A DNA stretch of 64,000 bases from Clostridium sp. JN-9 (GTDB lineage: Bacteria; Bacillota; Clostridia; Clostridiales; Clostridiaceae). Each line of letters opens with the position of its first letter. The first letter of the stretch is position 1. Below are positions 26,341-35,043 of this stretch, in pieces. The stretch is from contig NZ_CP035280.1 of NCBI RefSeq assembly GCF_004103695.1, positions 2,604,001-2,668,000 of the forward strand. The letters run 5' to 3'. The translations under genes and the position numbers were made by a program. The notes below the pieces were generated by a model, which was given only the letters and a program-made list of their open reading frames with translations, did no database searches and was not told the origin of the DNA.

Positions 26341-26496
26341 ATGAAAAGCGAAAAAGAATTGAAATTAGGAGAAAGAATTTATGAAGATGTAATTAATAAA
26401 CAGGAGATATTTGCAACAAATGAAGATGATGTAGTATTAAACTGCGATGGAGAACCATGTAATTTCTGCTACAGCAAAAATAAAGGAAATATATAA
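26341..26496 (+). CDS. Small acidic protein with C-terminal Cys cluster, unknown
   Basis: A 51-aa product starting MKSEKELKLGERIYEDV. The C-terminus carries CDGEPCNFCYSK, three cysteines in a C-x4-C-x2-C arrangement that could bind a metal. The ATG at 26341 has GGAGGG 7 nt upstream, is preceded by its own promoter and followed by its own terminator, so this is a genuine single-gene unit. An ATG at 26308 lies upstream of the ribosome site and is unlikely. Family not recognised. Confidence 0.65.
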   Translation: MKSEKELKLGERIYEDVINKQEIFATNEDDVVLNCDGEPCNFCYSKNKGNI

Positions 26497-26520
26497 AATT
26501 AATTATTAACATCAATGAAT

Positions 26521-26572
26521 GGAGTATGGTAAATATGCTGAGTAATAAGCAGTTTATCATACTCCTATATAT
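26521..26572 (+). terminator. Terminator of the small Cys-containing gene
   Basis: GGAGTATG (26521-26528) pairs with CATACTCC (26558-26565), with a partly paired interior; a T run follows. Confidence 0.8.
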
Positions 26573-26620
26573 TTTTTTGTTTGATATGGATGCTGTTTAA
26601 TACGCATCTATACTGACCCC

Positions 26621-28146
26621 TATGGCTCTGTTAAATAATAATGTGGATGTTTTTACGTATATGAGTAAGGAAAATGTACAAGCATTGTGCTTTAGGCTGT
26701 GTTAAACAATAATGTGGATGATTTGCATTAACTAAGTACTTTACAATGTTAGCGTATATTGTTGATGGAGTTTCGAATATTTAATAAAAAAATACAACTT
26801 TATATGAATAATATGGAAACATGTTGGAAACAATATGGATATAAATATTATTTGAATATAAAGGATACAAATATTATGCTTAAATATAAATGTTGTAATA
26901 TCAGTATAATTTCATATTTTCAATCTAAAAGATTTCATAAAGGCAGATCATGCCCTTACTGCGGCTGCAGCCATACTGTTAAATATGGACTAAACAACGG
27001 AAAGCAGAGATATAAATGCCATGACTGCAAAAGAACCTTTAGTGATTTAACCAATACGCCTATTTATAGAACTCACCACCCTGAAAAATGGGATGCCTTT
27101 ATCAAGTGTACAATTAATGGTTTATCTCTTAGAGCTGCAGCCAGGGAAATTAAGGTTTCCTATGTAACGCTTTTTTATTGGAGGCATAAACTTCTTTCAG
27201 CAACAAAAAAAATTGAACAAAACAGAATGAAAGGTTACTTTGAGGTGGAGAACTTCTTTTTAAAATTCTCAAACAAGGGTAAAAAGAACATTGAAGATAA
27301 TAAAGAAAGGGTCCATGGAAGAAGTTTAAAGTCTTTTCAGCTTGATAAAGATAGTGTTTGTGTAGTAAATGTTATGGATTATCATAAAAATATTTATTCT
27401 ATGGCAATTGGTACAGGACGCATGAATCCCATGGATATCAATGATTTATTCAGTAAACTTCTTAATGGAAATAGATTTGCATGTTCAAAACCAAAATCCT
27501 TTTTCGCATTGTTTTTCAAAAGAGCAAATATTATTGAAGCTAAAAGATTATTGGATGGAAATTCTAAAATCATAAAATATAGGACTGAATGCCTGGACTG
27601 GCTAAGTCAATTTAGGGGAGTCGCAACAAAATATCTAAATAATTATTTAAGTTTATTTAAATTTATCAAATCAGTAAACTTCAGCAGAATGGCATGGTAT
27701 ATAAAAAAACTTTATGCCTCTATACTATATGTTAATATTAAGCAGACAAATTTGTCTATAAGAGTCAGTGATAATTGTTTTGACTAAAGATAAACAATAT
27801 ATAAACTATATAATGTATTTAGTAAATCACCATTTAAGTGAGCAAAAATACTGACGCTTTTACAGTTTTTGGGGAAGCTGCATAGATGATTTACTTTACA
27901 TCTATTTGGTATGTCCCTGTCGGGAATTGTTTTTATAATGATGTTGGACAACCTACCGGTTTTAAGAGCTTTCAGCTCTTTTTTAATTTCAAGAATCAAT
28001 TTTAAATGAAGTTATTTTTATAAAGTCCCTGATTTGCTGAAATGCCTGGTAAATTATCAACATTATTGAATAACAAACCTATTTTTGACTTAAGTGCAAA
28101 ATTTCAACTTGATAAATTATCAACATTATTGGATAACAGAGCCATA
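26621..28146 (+). mobile_element. IS1595-like element with doubled ends
   Basis: The outer ends are TATGGCTCTGTTAAATAATA at 26621 and the inverse, ending ACAGAGCCATA at 28146; CCCC/GGGG just outside extends the inverted match by 4 bp. A second, inner pair starts GGCTGTGTTAAACAATAATG at 26695 and ends at 28079 (ATTATTGAATAACAAACC). One transposase-like gene lies inside. The nested ends suggest one element inside another. No clear target duplication. Confidence 0.8.
26759..27787 (+). CDS. IS1595-like transposase, catalytic residues apparently changed
   Basis: About 342 aa from a TTG at 26759; the true start may be later, because the second copy in this window begins near residue 47 of this one. 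A zinc ribbon is formed by C65-x2-C68 and C87-x2-C90, then a helix-turn-helix (LSLRAAAREIKVSYVTLFYWRHKLL), then the IS1595/ISXO2-like domain with FFLKFSNKGKK and a C-terminal RGVATKYLNNYL. Where active relatives have Asp-Glu-Thr-Phe-Phe, this has Val-Glu-Asn-Phe-Phe (164-167), and the second Asp motif reads SKPKSFF. This alignment is from memory. Function as a transposase is doubtful. Confidence 0.8.
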   Translation: MLMEFRIFNKKIQLYMNNMETCWKQYGYKYYLNIKDTNIMLKYKCCNISIISYFQSKRFHKGRSCPYCGCSHTVKYGLNNGKQRYKCHDCKRTFSDLTNTPIYRTHHPEKWDAFIKCTINGLSLRAAAREIKVSYVTLFYWRHKLLSATKKIEQNRMKGYFEVENFFLKFSNKGKKNIEDNKERVHGRSLKSFQLDKDSVCVVNVMDYHKNIYSMAIGTGRMNPMDINDLFSKLLNGNRFACSKPKSFFALFFKRANIIEAKRLLDGNSKIIKYRTECLDWLSQFRGVATKYLNNYLSLFKFIKSVNFSRMAWYIKKLYASILYVNIKQTNLSIRVSDNCFD

Positions 28147-28166
28147 GGGGCAGGATATAATACAAA

Positions 28167-28223
28167 TAACAAAGATTAAAGAGCAGATAACAAATTATTT
28201 AATCTTTGTTCTTTAATCTTTAG
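28167..28223. repeat. Heptamer repeat arms (AAAGATT-type)
   Basis: AACAAAGATTAAAGA on the left and TAATCTTTGTTCTTTAATC on the right form inverted arms of AAAGATT-like heptamers. It lies 2 bp past the stop of the next minus-strand gene and could act as its terminator. The rest of 28000-28225 is the right end of the IS. Confidence 0.7.
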
Positions 28224-28225
28224 TT

Positions 28226-29062
28226 TTATGGGTTTCTTATGAGATTTAAATTTTTTTCTATTTTATTTTTTTCACTGTTTTCTATAAACTTTTTATATTC
28301 AGAGGTGCTCATATTTAGTATGGGTCTGTATGTATTCATAAGCTTGTTAAAATAGCCTATTATATAATCAAGTTTATATAATGGTTCTGAAATATTTTTA
28401 TTTAAAAGCACTGAAAGGCTCTTCTTCTTTTTGTTAAGGTGTTTTTTTAATTCGCCATAGTAATTCTCACCTGTGCTGATTGCTTTTACATTTTGAAAAT
28501 TGGTGTCAAGCACTTCCATGTAAATTGGATATAATTCTTTAAATAAATCATCGCTGAATTCTCCGTGCTGTTTTTCAAAATCATCAACCTTGTTTTTTAA
28601 GCTGATGAGCTTATTATTATTTCTTTCTCTTAGTTCAGGTATATTCTTCATTATTAATCTTACATTTTCAACATACTGTACTTTGTCCTTTACTAAACTA
28701 TTCAGACCTTTGTCAGCTATGTTAAAATCCCTTTTTTCTCTTTCAATTATGCCATTATCTCTTATAGCCCTGAATATGCTCTGTTTCTTATCCACTGGGA
28801 AAAAAATATTAAAGTAATAAGCAAGCTGCCCTATGTCTTTTTGAATACTTTTATCTGTAACTACTCCTCCCTCATCTGTGATGTATAGTAATGCCTGGGC
28901 TTGTTTTTTTACACCGCCAATTGTTTTTTTATTTATCATTACTTCTCTGTATCTTTTTCCTTTTATCTTAATTGCCTCAGATACCAGAGGAACTTCCCCT
29001 TTTTTTATATATGGAGCCAGCTTTCCCATAATTTCATTAGATGCTAAAGTATAATCAAACAA
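28226..29062 (-). CDS. Unknown soluble helical protein
   Basis: A 278-aa product starting at TTG 29062 with GAGGTG 8 nt upstream. It is rich in Lys, Glu and Asn. The N-terminal part has a mixed alpha/beta look (VPLVSEAIKIKGKRYREVMI, then QALLYITDEGGVVTD), and the rest is predicted helical with possible coiled coil (residues 140-280). No signal peptide or membrane helix. Not recognised. It is a lone gene between a heptamer repeat and the iorB terminator. Confidence 0.65.
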   Translation of the reverse strand: MFDYTLASNEIMGKLAPYIKKGEVPLVSEAIKIKGKRYREVMINKKTIGGVKKQAQALLYITDEGGVVTDKSIQKDIGQLAYYFNIFFPVDKKQSIFRAIRDNGIIEREKRDFNIADKGLNSLVKDKVQYVENVRLIMKNIPELRERNNNKLISLKNKVDDFEKQHGEFSDDLFKELYPIYMEVLDTNFQNVKAISTGENYYGELKKHLNKKKKSLSVLLNKNISEPLYKLDYIIGYFNKLMNTYRPILNMSTSEYKKFIENSEKNKIEKNLNLIRNP

Positions 29063-29090
29063 TGCATAACACCTCGATTATAAATAAATT

Positions 29091-29128
29091 AAAATTCTAG
29101 TACAATAATATTATTATACTAGAATTTT
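29091..29128 (-). terminator. Terminator of iorB operon
   Basis: AAAATTCTAGTA (29091-29102) pairs with TACTAGAATTTT (29117-29128) around AATAATATTAT-type loop. It lies 25 bp past the iorB stop; T-rich sequence follows on the minus strand. Confidence 0.75.
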
Positions 29129-29153
29129 AATTATTTTGCACATTTATATAGAT

Positions 29154-29729
29154 TTATGCTTCCATGCCTTTTACTAATGCCTTTTTGTTTAATTCAATAG
29201 CCTTTGCAGGTACTGTCTGCTCTATTATTTTATTCCAGTTTATACTGCTAAGCCCAAGAACTTTTATGAGAGCACCTAAGAGTACAACATTTTGTGCTTT
29301 AATATTACCAAGCTTTTTTGCCTCTTCAGCTGCATCTATTATTACAGTATTGCTTACAGTAGCTTTAAGTTTTGCATTTACATCTTCTGGATACTTTTCT
29401 GCTCCTATTAGAACTGGAACAGGATATATTTCATAATCATTTATTACTAAATAACCATCCTTTTTTAAATATGGAAGCCATCTGGCAGCTTCACTTTTTT
29501 CAAAAGCCACAATTACATCTGCTGTTCCCTTTTCTATGAGAGGTGAATATACCTTCTGTCCAAATCGAACCTGTGTTGATACGCTGCCTCCCCTTTGAGC
29601 CATTCCATGAATTTCTGACATTTTAACATCATAGCCGTTATTTAATAATCCCAGTGTAAGTATCTTTGATGCTAATATGGTCCCCTGTCCTCCAACGCCT
29701 ACAAAAAGTACACTTTTAACCTTATCCAT
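29154..29729 (-). CDS. iorB: Indolepyruvate ferredoxin oxidoreductase, beta subunit
   Basis: A 191-aa gamma-type pyruvate-oxidoreductase domain protein that pairs with IorA. It has FVGVGGQGTILASKIL near the N-terminus, MAQRGGSVSTQVRFG and IVAFEKSEAARWLPYL, typical of IorB. The complex oxidises aryl-2-oxo acids (indolepyruvate, phenylpyruvate) to aryl-acetyl-CoA with reduction of ferredoxin. ATG at 29729 lies one base after the iorA stop and is favoured over the GTG at 29738, which would overlap iorA. Last gene of glnA-ptb-iorA-iorB. Confidence 0.93.
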   Translation of the reverse strand: MDKVKSVLFVGVGGQGTILASKILTLGLLNNGYDVKMSEIHGMAQRGGSVSTQVRFGQKVYSPLIEKGTADVIVAFEKSEAARWLPYLKKDGYLVINDYEIYPVPVLIGAEKYPEDVNAKLKATVSNTVIIDAAEEAKKLGNIKAQNVVLLGALIKVLGLSSINWNKIIEQTVPAKAIELNKKALVKGMEA

Positions 29730-29730
29730 A

Positions 29731-31491
29731 TTATTCACCCACCTTCTCTATAGCATTGAATCTGCAGACCTGCTTACATAATTCGCATCCATTGCACATG
29801 TTTTCATCTATACTTACAATGCCGTTTTTATATTGTAATGCCGGGCATCCTGTTTTCAGGCATGCCTTACACTTTTTACAAAGCTCAGGATCTATCTTAC
29901 ACTTTAGGCCTGCCCTTTGCTTTAATACGTCCTTTTTAAGAGCACAGGCCCTCTTTACTATTAATACAAAAGGATCAGTACTTTCATAGGCCTCTTTAAC
30001 AGCCTCCTCAGTTTCAGATAGATTGTATGGATCTACAACTCTAATATTTTCTTCTTTAATTCCAAGTGCCAGGACAACCTTTTCTATATCTATAATTACA
30101 GTAGGTTTTCCCTGCAGTGTTCTGCCTGTTCCTGGGTTTTCCTGATGTCCTGTCATTGCTGTTATTCTGTTATCCAGTATGCAGGTTACTATTGGAATAT
30201 TATTATAAATTGAATCCATTAACCCTGTTATTCCTGAGTGGAAGAATGTGGAGTCACCAATAAAGGAAAATACCTTCTTTTTTCTTCCAGCAAGTGAATT
30301 TGCTTTTTCTATGCCAAGGCCTGCGGTTATTGAAGCTCCCATACATATAACTGTATCTGTAACGTTTAATGGAGCCACCATTCCAAGTGTATAGCACCCT
30401 ATATCACCTGTGGCAATAATGTCCTTATATTTTGAAACAGCATAAAAAATTCCTCTATGAGGACAGCCGGGGCATAAAACGGGAGGTCTTGATGGTGCTT
30501 TAATATCCGTACTATAATTTGCTTCAGCCTGTTTTCCAAAAACAGCTTTTCTTATAACTTCAGGACTGAGTTCATCACAAATTGGAATTATATCCTTTCC
30601 TATACATGAAATCCCCATAATCTTAATTGCATTTTCTAAATATGGCTCATTTTCCTCTATAACATATAATTTTTCTACTTTCTTGGAAAATTCCCTAATC
30701 ATTTTATCCGGCAATGGATAAGACATTCCTATTTTCAAATATGATGCAGTATCACCAAATACTTCTTTAGCGTACTGATAGCTTATCCCGCTTGTAACAA
30801 TGCCTATTTTGGTGTCACCCATTTCAATTCTGTTAAGATCACTGCTGTTTGAATAATCCTGAAGCTTTTTAAGTCTTTCCTCTACTTCATAATGCTTCTG
30901 TTTTGAATGAGCTGGTATCATTATATATTTCTTAATGTTCTTCTCATAATCCTTAATTCCAACATCCTGCTTTTCTCCAAGTTCAACTATGCTTTTTGAA
31001 TGAGATATTCTTGTGCTGCTCCTGAAAAGTACAACTGTATCAAACATTTCGCTTATTTTATATGCTTCTTTTATGAAATCCTTACATTCCTGTGAATCTG
31101 AGGGTTCCACCATGGCAATTTTAGCATGAGGCGCATATAATCTGTTATCCTGCTCATTTTGTGATGAATGCATTCCTGGATCATCTGCAGTTACTACAAC
31201 AAATCCTCCGTTAACTCCCTCATATCCCATGGTAAACATTGGATCAGCAGCTACATTAAGCCCAACGTGCTTCATAGTGGTTAAGCTTCGTGCTCCTCCA
31301 ATAGATGCCCCTGATGCTACCTCAAAGGCTACCTTCTCATTTGGGGCCCATTCTGCATAAACCCCATCATATACAGCCAGATTCTCAAGTATTTCTGTAC
31401 TTGGAGTGCCTGGATAAGCTGATGCAACCTTACATCCAGCCTCATAGGCACCTCTGGCAATAGCTTCGTTACCTGACATAATGACTTTCAT
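29731..31491 (-). CDS. iorA: Indolepyruvate ferredoxin oxidoreductase, alpha subunit
   Basis: About 586 aa. The N-terminal pyrimidine-binding domain (AYPGTPSTEILENLA) is followed by the TPP-binding domain (CPGCPHRG, GDIGCYTLG, GDSTFFHSGITGL) and a C-terminal two-cluster ferredoxin domain with CKKCKACLKTGCP and CNGCELCKQVC. All eight cluster cysteines appear present. The ATG at 31491 has GCGGGGG 6 nt upstream; an in-frame TTG two codons earlier is less likely. It begins 25 nt after ptb. Together with IorB it would convert aryl-2-oxo acids to CoA esters, which Ptb may use. Confidence 0.95.
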   Translation of the reverse strand: MKVIMSGNEAIARGAYEAGCKVASAYPGTPSTEILENLAVYDGVYAEWAPNEKVAFEVASGASIGGARSLTTMKHVGLNVAADPMFTMGYEGVNGGFVVVTADDPGMHSSQNEQDNRLYAPHAKIAMVEPSDSQECKDFIKEAYKISEMFDTVVLFRSSTRISHSKSIVELGEKQDVGIKDYEKNIKKYIMIPAHSKQKHYEVEERLKKLQDYSNSSDLNRIEMGDTKIGIVTSGISYQYAKEVFGDTASYLKIGMSYPLPDKMIREFSKKVEKLYVIEENEPYLENAIKIMGISCIGKDIIPICDELSPEVIRKAVFGKQAEANYSTDIKAPSRPPVLCPGCPHRGIFYAVSKYKDIIATGDIGCYTLGMVAPLNVTDTVICMGASITAGLGIEKANSLAGRKKKVFSFIGDSTFFHSGITGLMDSIYNNIPIVTCILDNRITAMTGHQENPGTGRTLQGKPTVIIDIEKVVLALGIKEENIRVVDPYNLSETEEAVKEAYESTDPFVLIVKRACALKKDVLKQRAGLKCKIDPELCKKCKACLKTGCPALQYKNGIVSIDENMCNGCELCKQVCRFNAIEKVGE

Positions 31492-31516
31492 AAACAACCC
31501 CCGCCTTCTTTAAAAT

Positions 31517-32416
31517 TTAATCACACATTACAGAACCTAAAGCTATAGAATATAATTTTGACTTTGCACTATCTGCTCTTGAAACCAAAACCACAGGACA
31601 TTTGGCACCAACAATAACACCTGCACTTTCAGCCTTTGCAAAATAAGTCAATGACTTACCAAGAAAATTCCCGGATTCTATATTAGGCACAAGTAAAACA
31701 TCAGCATCTCCGGCAACTTCACTTACAATGCCCTTATGCTTTGCTGCTTCTTTAGAAACAGCATTGTCCAATGCCAACGGCCCATCGATAATGCAGTCTT
31801 TAATCTGTCCTCTTTTGTTCATTTCTGATAATGCAGCAGCATCTACAGTGGCCTGCATGGCTGGATTTACAACCTCTACTGCACATATTGGAGCCACCTT
31901 AGGATTGTGGATTTCAAGGCTGTTGCATACGGTTACAGCATTATTAATTATGCCTATTTTATCTTCAAGAGTTGGGTATGTAACCATGCCTCCATCTGTT
32001 AAAAAAATTAATTTATGATAAGTGGATACATCATATATCATGACATGGGAAAGAAGCCCGCCTCCCTTAAGTCCTGCTTCCTTATTTAAAACAGCCTTAA
32101 GTAAAGCTGCTGTTCCAAGCATTCCCTTCATAATATAATCTGCCTGTCCCTGTGATACAATTTCCACAGCCCTGGCAGCAGCTTTTATTTTGTCCTTTTC
32201 ATCAATGATCTTCATATTGGATATATTAATGTGATCATTGCCGGCTATGGAATTTATCTCTTTAGAATCGCCAACTAATATTGCATCAATTAATCCCATA
32301 TCTACAGCTGAAGCCACGGCCTTTAATACCTGATCATCCTGTGCCACAGCAACAGACATGGTCTTTTTTCTTTTCTTTTTAGCAAGTTCCAAAAGCTCAT
32401 CTAAATTTGTAACCAT
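31517..32416 (-). CDS. ptb: Phosphate butyryltransferase-type acyltransferase
   Basis: A 299-aa member of the phosphate acetyl/butaryl transferase family, which exchanges CoA of an acyl-CoA for phosphate to give an acyl-phosphate. Landmarks are KKTMSVAVAQDDQVL, MKGMLGTAALLKAVLN, ICAVEVVNPAMQAT and the C-terminal LVSRADSAKSKLYSIAL. The closest type is Ptb rather than Pta. No kinase (buk) gene follows; instead the gene lies between glnA (20 nt upstream) and iorA. This suggests a substrate such as phenylacetyl- or branched acyl-CoA made by IorAB, which is inference. Confidence 0.9.
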   Translation of the reverse strand: MVTNLDELLELAKKKRKKTMSVAVAQDDQVLKAVASAVDMGLIDAILVGDSKEINSIAGNDHINISNMKIIDEKDKIKAAARAVEIVSQGQADYIMKGMLGTAALLKAVLNKEAGLKGGGLLSHVMIYDVSTYHKLIFLTDGGMVTYPTLEDKIGIINNAVTVCNSLEIHNPKVAPICAVEVVNPAMQATVDAAALSEMNKRGQIKDCIIDGPLALDNAVSKEAAKHKGIVSEVAGDADVLLVPNIESGNFLGKSLTYFAKAESAGVIVGAKCPVVLVSRADSAKSKLYSIALGSVMCD

Positions 32417-32436
32417 ACACCCATCTCCTCGATTTT

Positions 32437-33867
32437 TTAAATATCATAATATAATTGATACTCAATTGGCGCTGGTACCGGCAGCACCTTAACTATCTCA
32501 CTTTCATATTTATATTTGATCCAGTTATTAATAAAGTGTTCATCGAAAACACCATCTCTTAATAAAAAGTCATGATCCTTTTTCAGTTCCTCAAGAGCCT
32601 CTGTTAAAGACTTTGGAAGAGATCCTATTTTATTTCTTTCCTCATCTGGAAGGTCGAAAACATTTACATCATATGGTCCAAAACCTTCCTTTGTAGGATC
32701 TATTTTATTTATTATTCCATCTAAGCCTGCCATCAACAGTGCTGAATATGCTATATAAGGATTACATGTTGCATCTGAAGGCCTGAATTCGAACCTTCTC
32801 TTTGCGGGATCCTTTACATATCCAGGTATTCTTATTACAGAACTTCTGTTACCTGTAGCAAAGCATATTGACACAGGAGCTTCAAAACCTGGTACAAGCC
32901 TTTTATATGAATTAGTGGATGGATTTGTAAATGCAAGTAATGATCTTGAATGTTTTAAAATACCCCCGATAAAATAATGTGCTTCTTTACTTAGTTTGGA
33001 ATAGCCTTTTTCATCATAAAATAAATTTTTATTATCTTTTCTTAAAAGCATATGCACATGCATACCGCTGCCTGCCTCACCATAAAGTGGCTTTGGCATA
33101 AATGTGGCCGTCTTTCCATGAGTAACTGCTTCATTTTTAATTACATACTTTGCCATCATTGTTTCATCGGCCATTTTCTTCATATTATCTAATTCTACCT
33201 CCAGCTCCAGCTGGCCTGCTGCTCCAACCTCATGATGATGATATTTTACATCTACTCCCATTTCCTGAAGCTTTAATGTCATTTCAGATCTGAGATCATT
33301 ATTCAAATCATATGGTAATCCCATGTGATATCCATCCTGGAAGGGTACCTTGTATCCGAAGTTTTCTTCTTTATCATTGGTACTCCAGGGTGCCTGCTTT
33401 GATCTTATAGTTACTTCCTGATGCTCATGTTTTATTTCAAAGCTTATGTGGTCAAAAATATAAAATTCAAATTCTGGCGCTATTAAAAATTCGTCAGCAA
33501 TTTTAGATGATCTCATGAATTTTTCTGCCTTTTCTGAGATATATCTGGGGTCTCCACTGAATCTCCCTTCATTATTTCCTATTGTGTAAATGTTTGCAAT
33601 GATGCTTAAAGTTGGAACTTTGCAGTATGGATCAACAAATGCTGTTGATATATCAGGGATAAAGCACATATCTGAATTCTCTATGGATGAATATCCATAA
33701 CTTGAACCATCAAATCCAATCCCCTCCTGGAAAAGCTTTTCACTAAGTCTTTCCACAGGAATGGCAAGATGATTCCATCTTCCTCGAAGGGTGATAATTT
33801 TAAAATCGATAATTTTAATATTATTTTTTTCTGTAAACGTTTTTAACTCTTGGTAATTTTTAAACAT
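32437..33867 (-). CDS. glnA: Glutamine synthetase, type I
   Basis: A 476-aa type I glutamine synthetase: glutamate + NH3 + ATP to glutamine. Landmarks are GIGFDGSSYGYSSIENSDM, APEFEFYIFD, HHEVGAAGQLELEVE, TATFMPKPLYGEAGSGMHVHM, NRSSVIRIPGYV and RRFEFRPSDATCNPY. An adenylylation-type Tyr loop is not evident, as usual in Firmicutes. ATG at 33867 has GGGGG 8 nt upstream; a GTG five codons earlier overlaps that site. It has a strong promoter and heads glnA-ptb-iorA-iorB. An unusual partner for these genes; it may be a second, catabolic copy. Confidence 0.93.
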   Translation of the reverse strand: MFKNYQELKTFTEKNNIKIIDFKIITLRGRWNHLAIPVERLSEKLFQEGIGFDGSSYGYSSIENSDMCFIPDISTAFVDPYCKVPTLSIIANIYTIGNNEGRFSGDPRYISEKAEKFMRSSKIADEFLIAPEFEFYIFDHISFEIKHEHQEVTIRSKQAPWSTNDKEENFGYKVPFQDGYHMGLPYDLNNDLRSEMTLKLQEMGVDVKYHHHEVGAAGQLELEVELDNMKKMADETMMAKYVIKNEAVTHGKTATFMPKPLYGEAGSGMHVHMLLRKDNKNLFYDEKGYSKLSKEAHYFIGGILKHSRSLLAFTNPSTNSYKRLVPGFEAPVSICFATGNRSSVIRIPGYVKDPAKRRFEFRPSDATCNPYIAYSALLMAGLDGIINKIDPTKEGFGPYDVNVFDLPDEERNKIGSLPKSLTEALEELKKDHDFLLRDGVFDEHFINNWIKYKYESEIVKVLPVPAPIEYQLYYDI

Positions 33868-33923
33868 ATTATTAACCCCCACGTATAACTAGTTTGTAAA
33901 TATTATATATTTTCTATAATTTT

Positions 33924-33951
33924 AGTATAATACATGAATTATTTTTGTCAA
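33924..33951 (-). promoter_or_regulatory. Sigma-A promoter of the glnA-ptb-ior operon
   Basis: On the minus strand TTGACA (33951-33946), 16 nt, TATACT (33929-33924), about 57 bp upstream of the glnA start. Confidence 0.7.
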
Positions 33952-34004
33952 CAATATGTGAGGGTTTTGCAATATTAAATTCATTAATAATTAAAAATGA
34001 AAGA

Positions 34005-35018
34005 TTAATATAATATCCTGCTGGTTACATCCTTAATTGAATTACATCCTGTTAATACCATGGCAGACTTTAGTTCTCCTTTAATGTTTTCTATATATGT
34101 TTTTACACCTTCCCTTTGTCCTCCAAAGGATGCTGTTACAAAAGGTCTTCCAATTAAAACTGCATCTGCTCCCAATGCTATCATCTTAAGAACATCCACA
34201 CCATTTCTAACTCCGCCATCTGCAAGTATTGTAACTTTTCCCTTAACAGCCTCAGCTATTTCAGGAAGGACATCTGCAACTCCTGGAGTCTGGTCAAGCA
34301 CTCTGCCTCCGTGATTTGATACTACAATTGCATTAACTCCTGCTTCAACTGCTAATTCAGCTTCGTCTGCAGTCATGATTCCCTTTAATATAAATGGCAG
34401 CTTTGTGCTATTAACAATTTCTTTAATTTCATCTACAGTTTTTGGTCCTACAGGTTTTCCATGAAGAGCCAATGTTATAAGTCCTGCTGCATCTATGTCC
34501 ATTCCTACAGCAAAAGCACCTGCCTCTTCAGCAAGCTTTATCTTTTTAATTACATTGCTGTTTTCCCAAGGTTTAATAATAGCAATGCCTTCTCCATTAA
34601 ACTTCTTAAGCTGCTGAAGATTTGTAATAAGAAATGAATCAACTGCTGTGTCGCCTACCATAGGATAAATACCTGCATCAACACATCCTCCTATTACCCA
34701 GGAAATATATTCTTCTTCTGTGAACTTTCCTCCCATATTTAGCGTAGTGCCTGATACCGGCGCTGCAAATACTGGTATTTCAAGCTTTTTGCCAAACAGC
34801 TCAGTTGAAGTATCTGGATTCTTTGCATTGTGGATAACTCTCATATTTAATTTATATGCTTCCAATGCTTCAATATTTATAGTAAAAGCCTGGCCAGTTC
34901 CTTTTCCCCCCATACCTGGTACTTCACCAGCACATGCTTTTCCATTGCATACAGGGCATACTCTGCAGCTTCCATTTAAATTTTCCCTTGCATTTTTTAA
35001 AACATCTTTGTAATTCAT
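34005..35018 (-). CDS. FMN-dependent alpha-hydroxy-acid oxidising protein
   Basis: A 337-aa TIM-barrel flavoprotein of the lactate oxidase/dehydrogenase family. Active-site landmarks include VVSNHGGRVLDQTPG (catalytic His in SNHGG), ILADGGVRNGVDVLKMIALGA and LIGRPF. Unlike typical members it has a Cys-rich N-terminus, CRVCPVCNGKACAG at about residues 18-31, which could bind a metal or cluster. The ATG at 35018 has GGGAGG 6 nt upstream; an open frame extends to 35093 but overlaps the DUF523 gene. Probable substrate is lactate or another 2-hydroxy acid, with electrons passed to a carrier since the organism is anaerobic. Confidence 0.88.
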   Translation of the reverse strand: MNYKDVLKNARENLNGSCRVCPVCNGKACAGEVPGMGGKGTGQAFTINIEALEAYKLNMRVIHNAKNPDTSTELFGKKLEIPVFAAPVSGTTLNMGGKFTEEEYISWVIGGCVDAGIYPMVGDTAVDSFLITNLQQLKKFNGEGIAIIKPWENSNVIKKIKLAEEAGAFAVGMDIDAAGLITLALHGKPVGPKTVDEIKEIVNSTKLPFILKGIMTADEAELAVEAGVNAIVVSNHGGRVLDQTPGVADVLPEIAEAVKGKVTILADGGVRNGVDVLKMIALGADAVLIGRPFVTASFGGQREGVKTYIENIKGELKSAMVLTGCNSIKDVTSRILY

Positions 35019-35043
35019 TTTTAACCTCCCTATATTTGCTTTA

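Noticed and set aside
26613-26620. Target site duplications of the IS1595-like elements and MITEs
   Set aside because: Flanks read as inverted or unrelated, not direct 8-bp repeats, in all four cases examined.
27784-27999. 71-aa minus-strand ORF in the right part of the first IS1595-like element
   Set aside because: No ribosome site, lies in element end sequence and has no counterpart in the second copy.
28226-29062. Phage or plasmid replication protein as identity of the unknown 278-aa gene
   Set aside because: No replication or DNA-binding motif could be identified, and neighbours are not phage-like.
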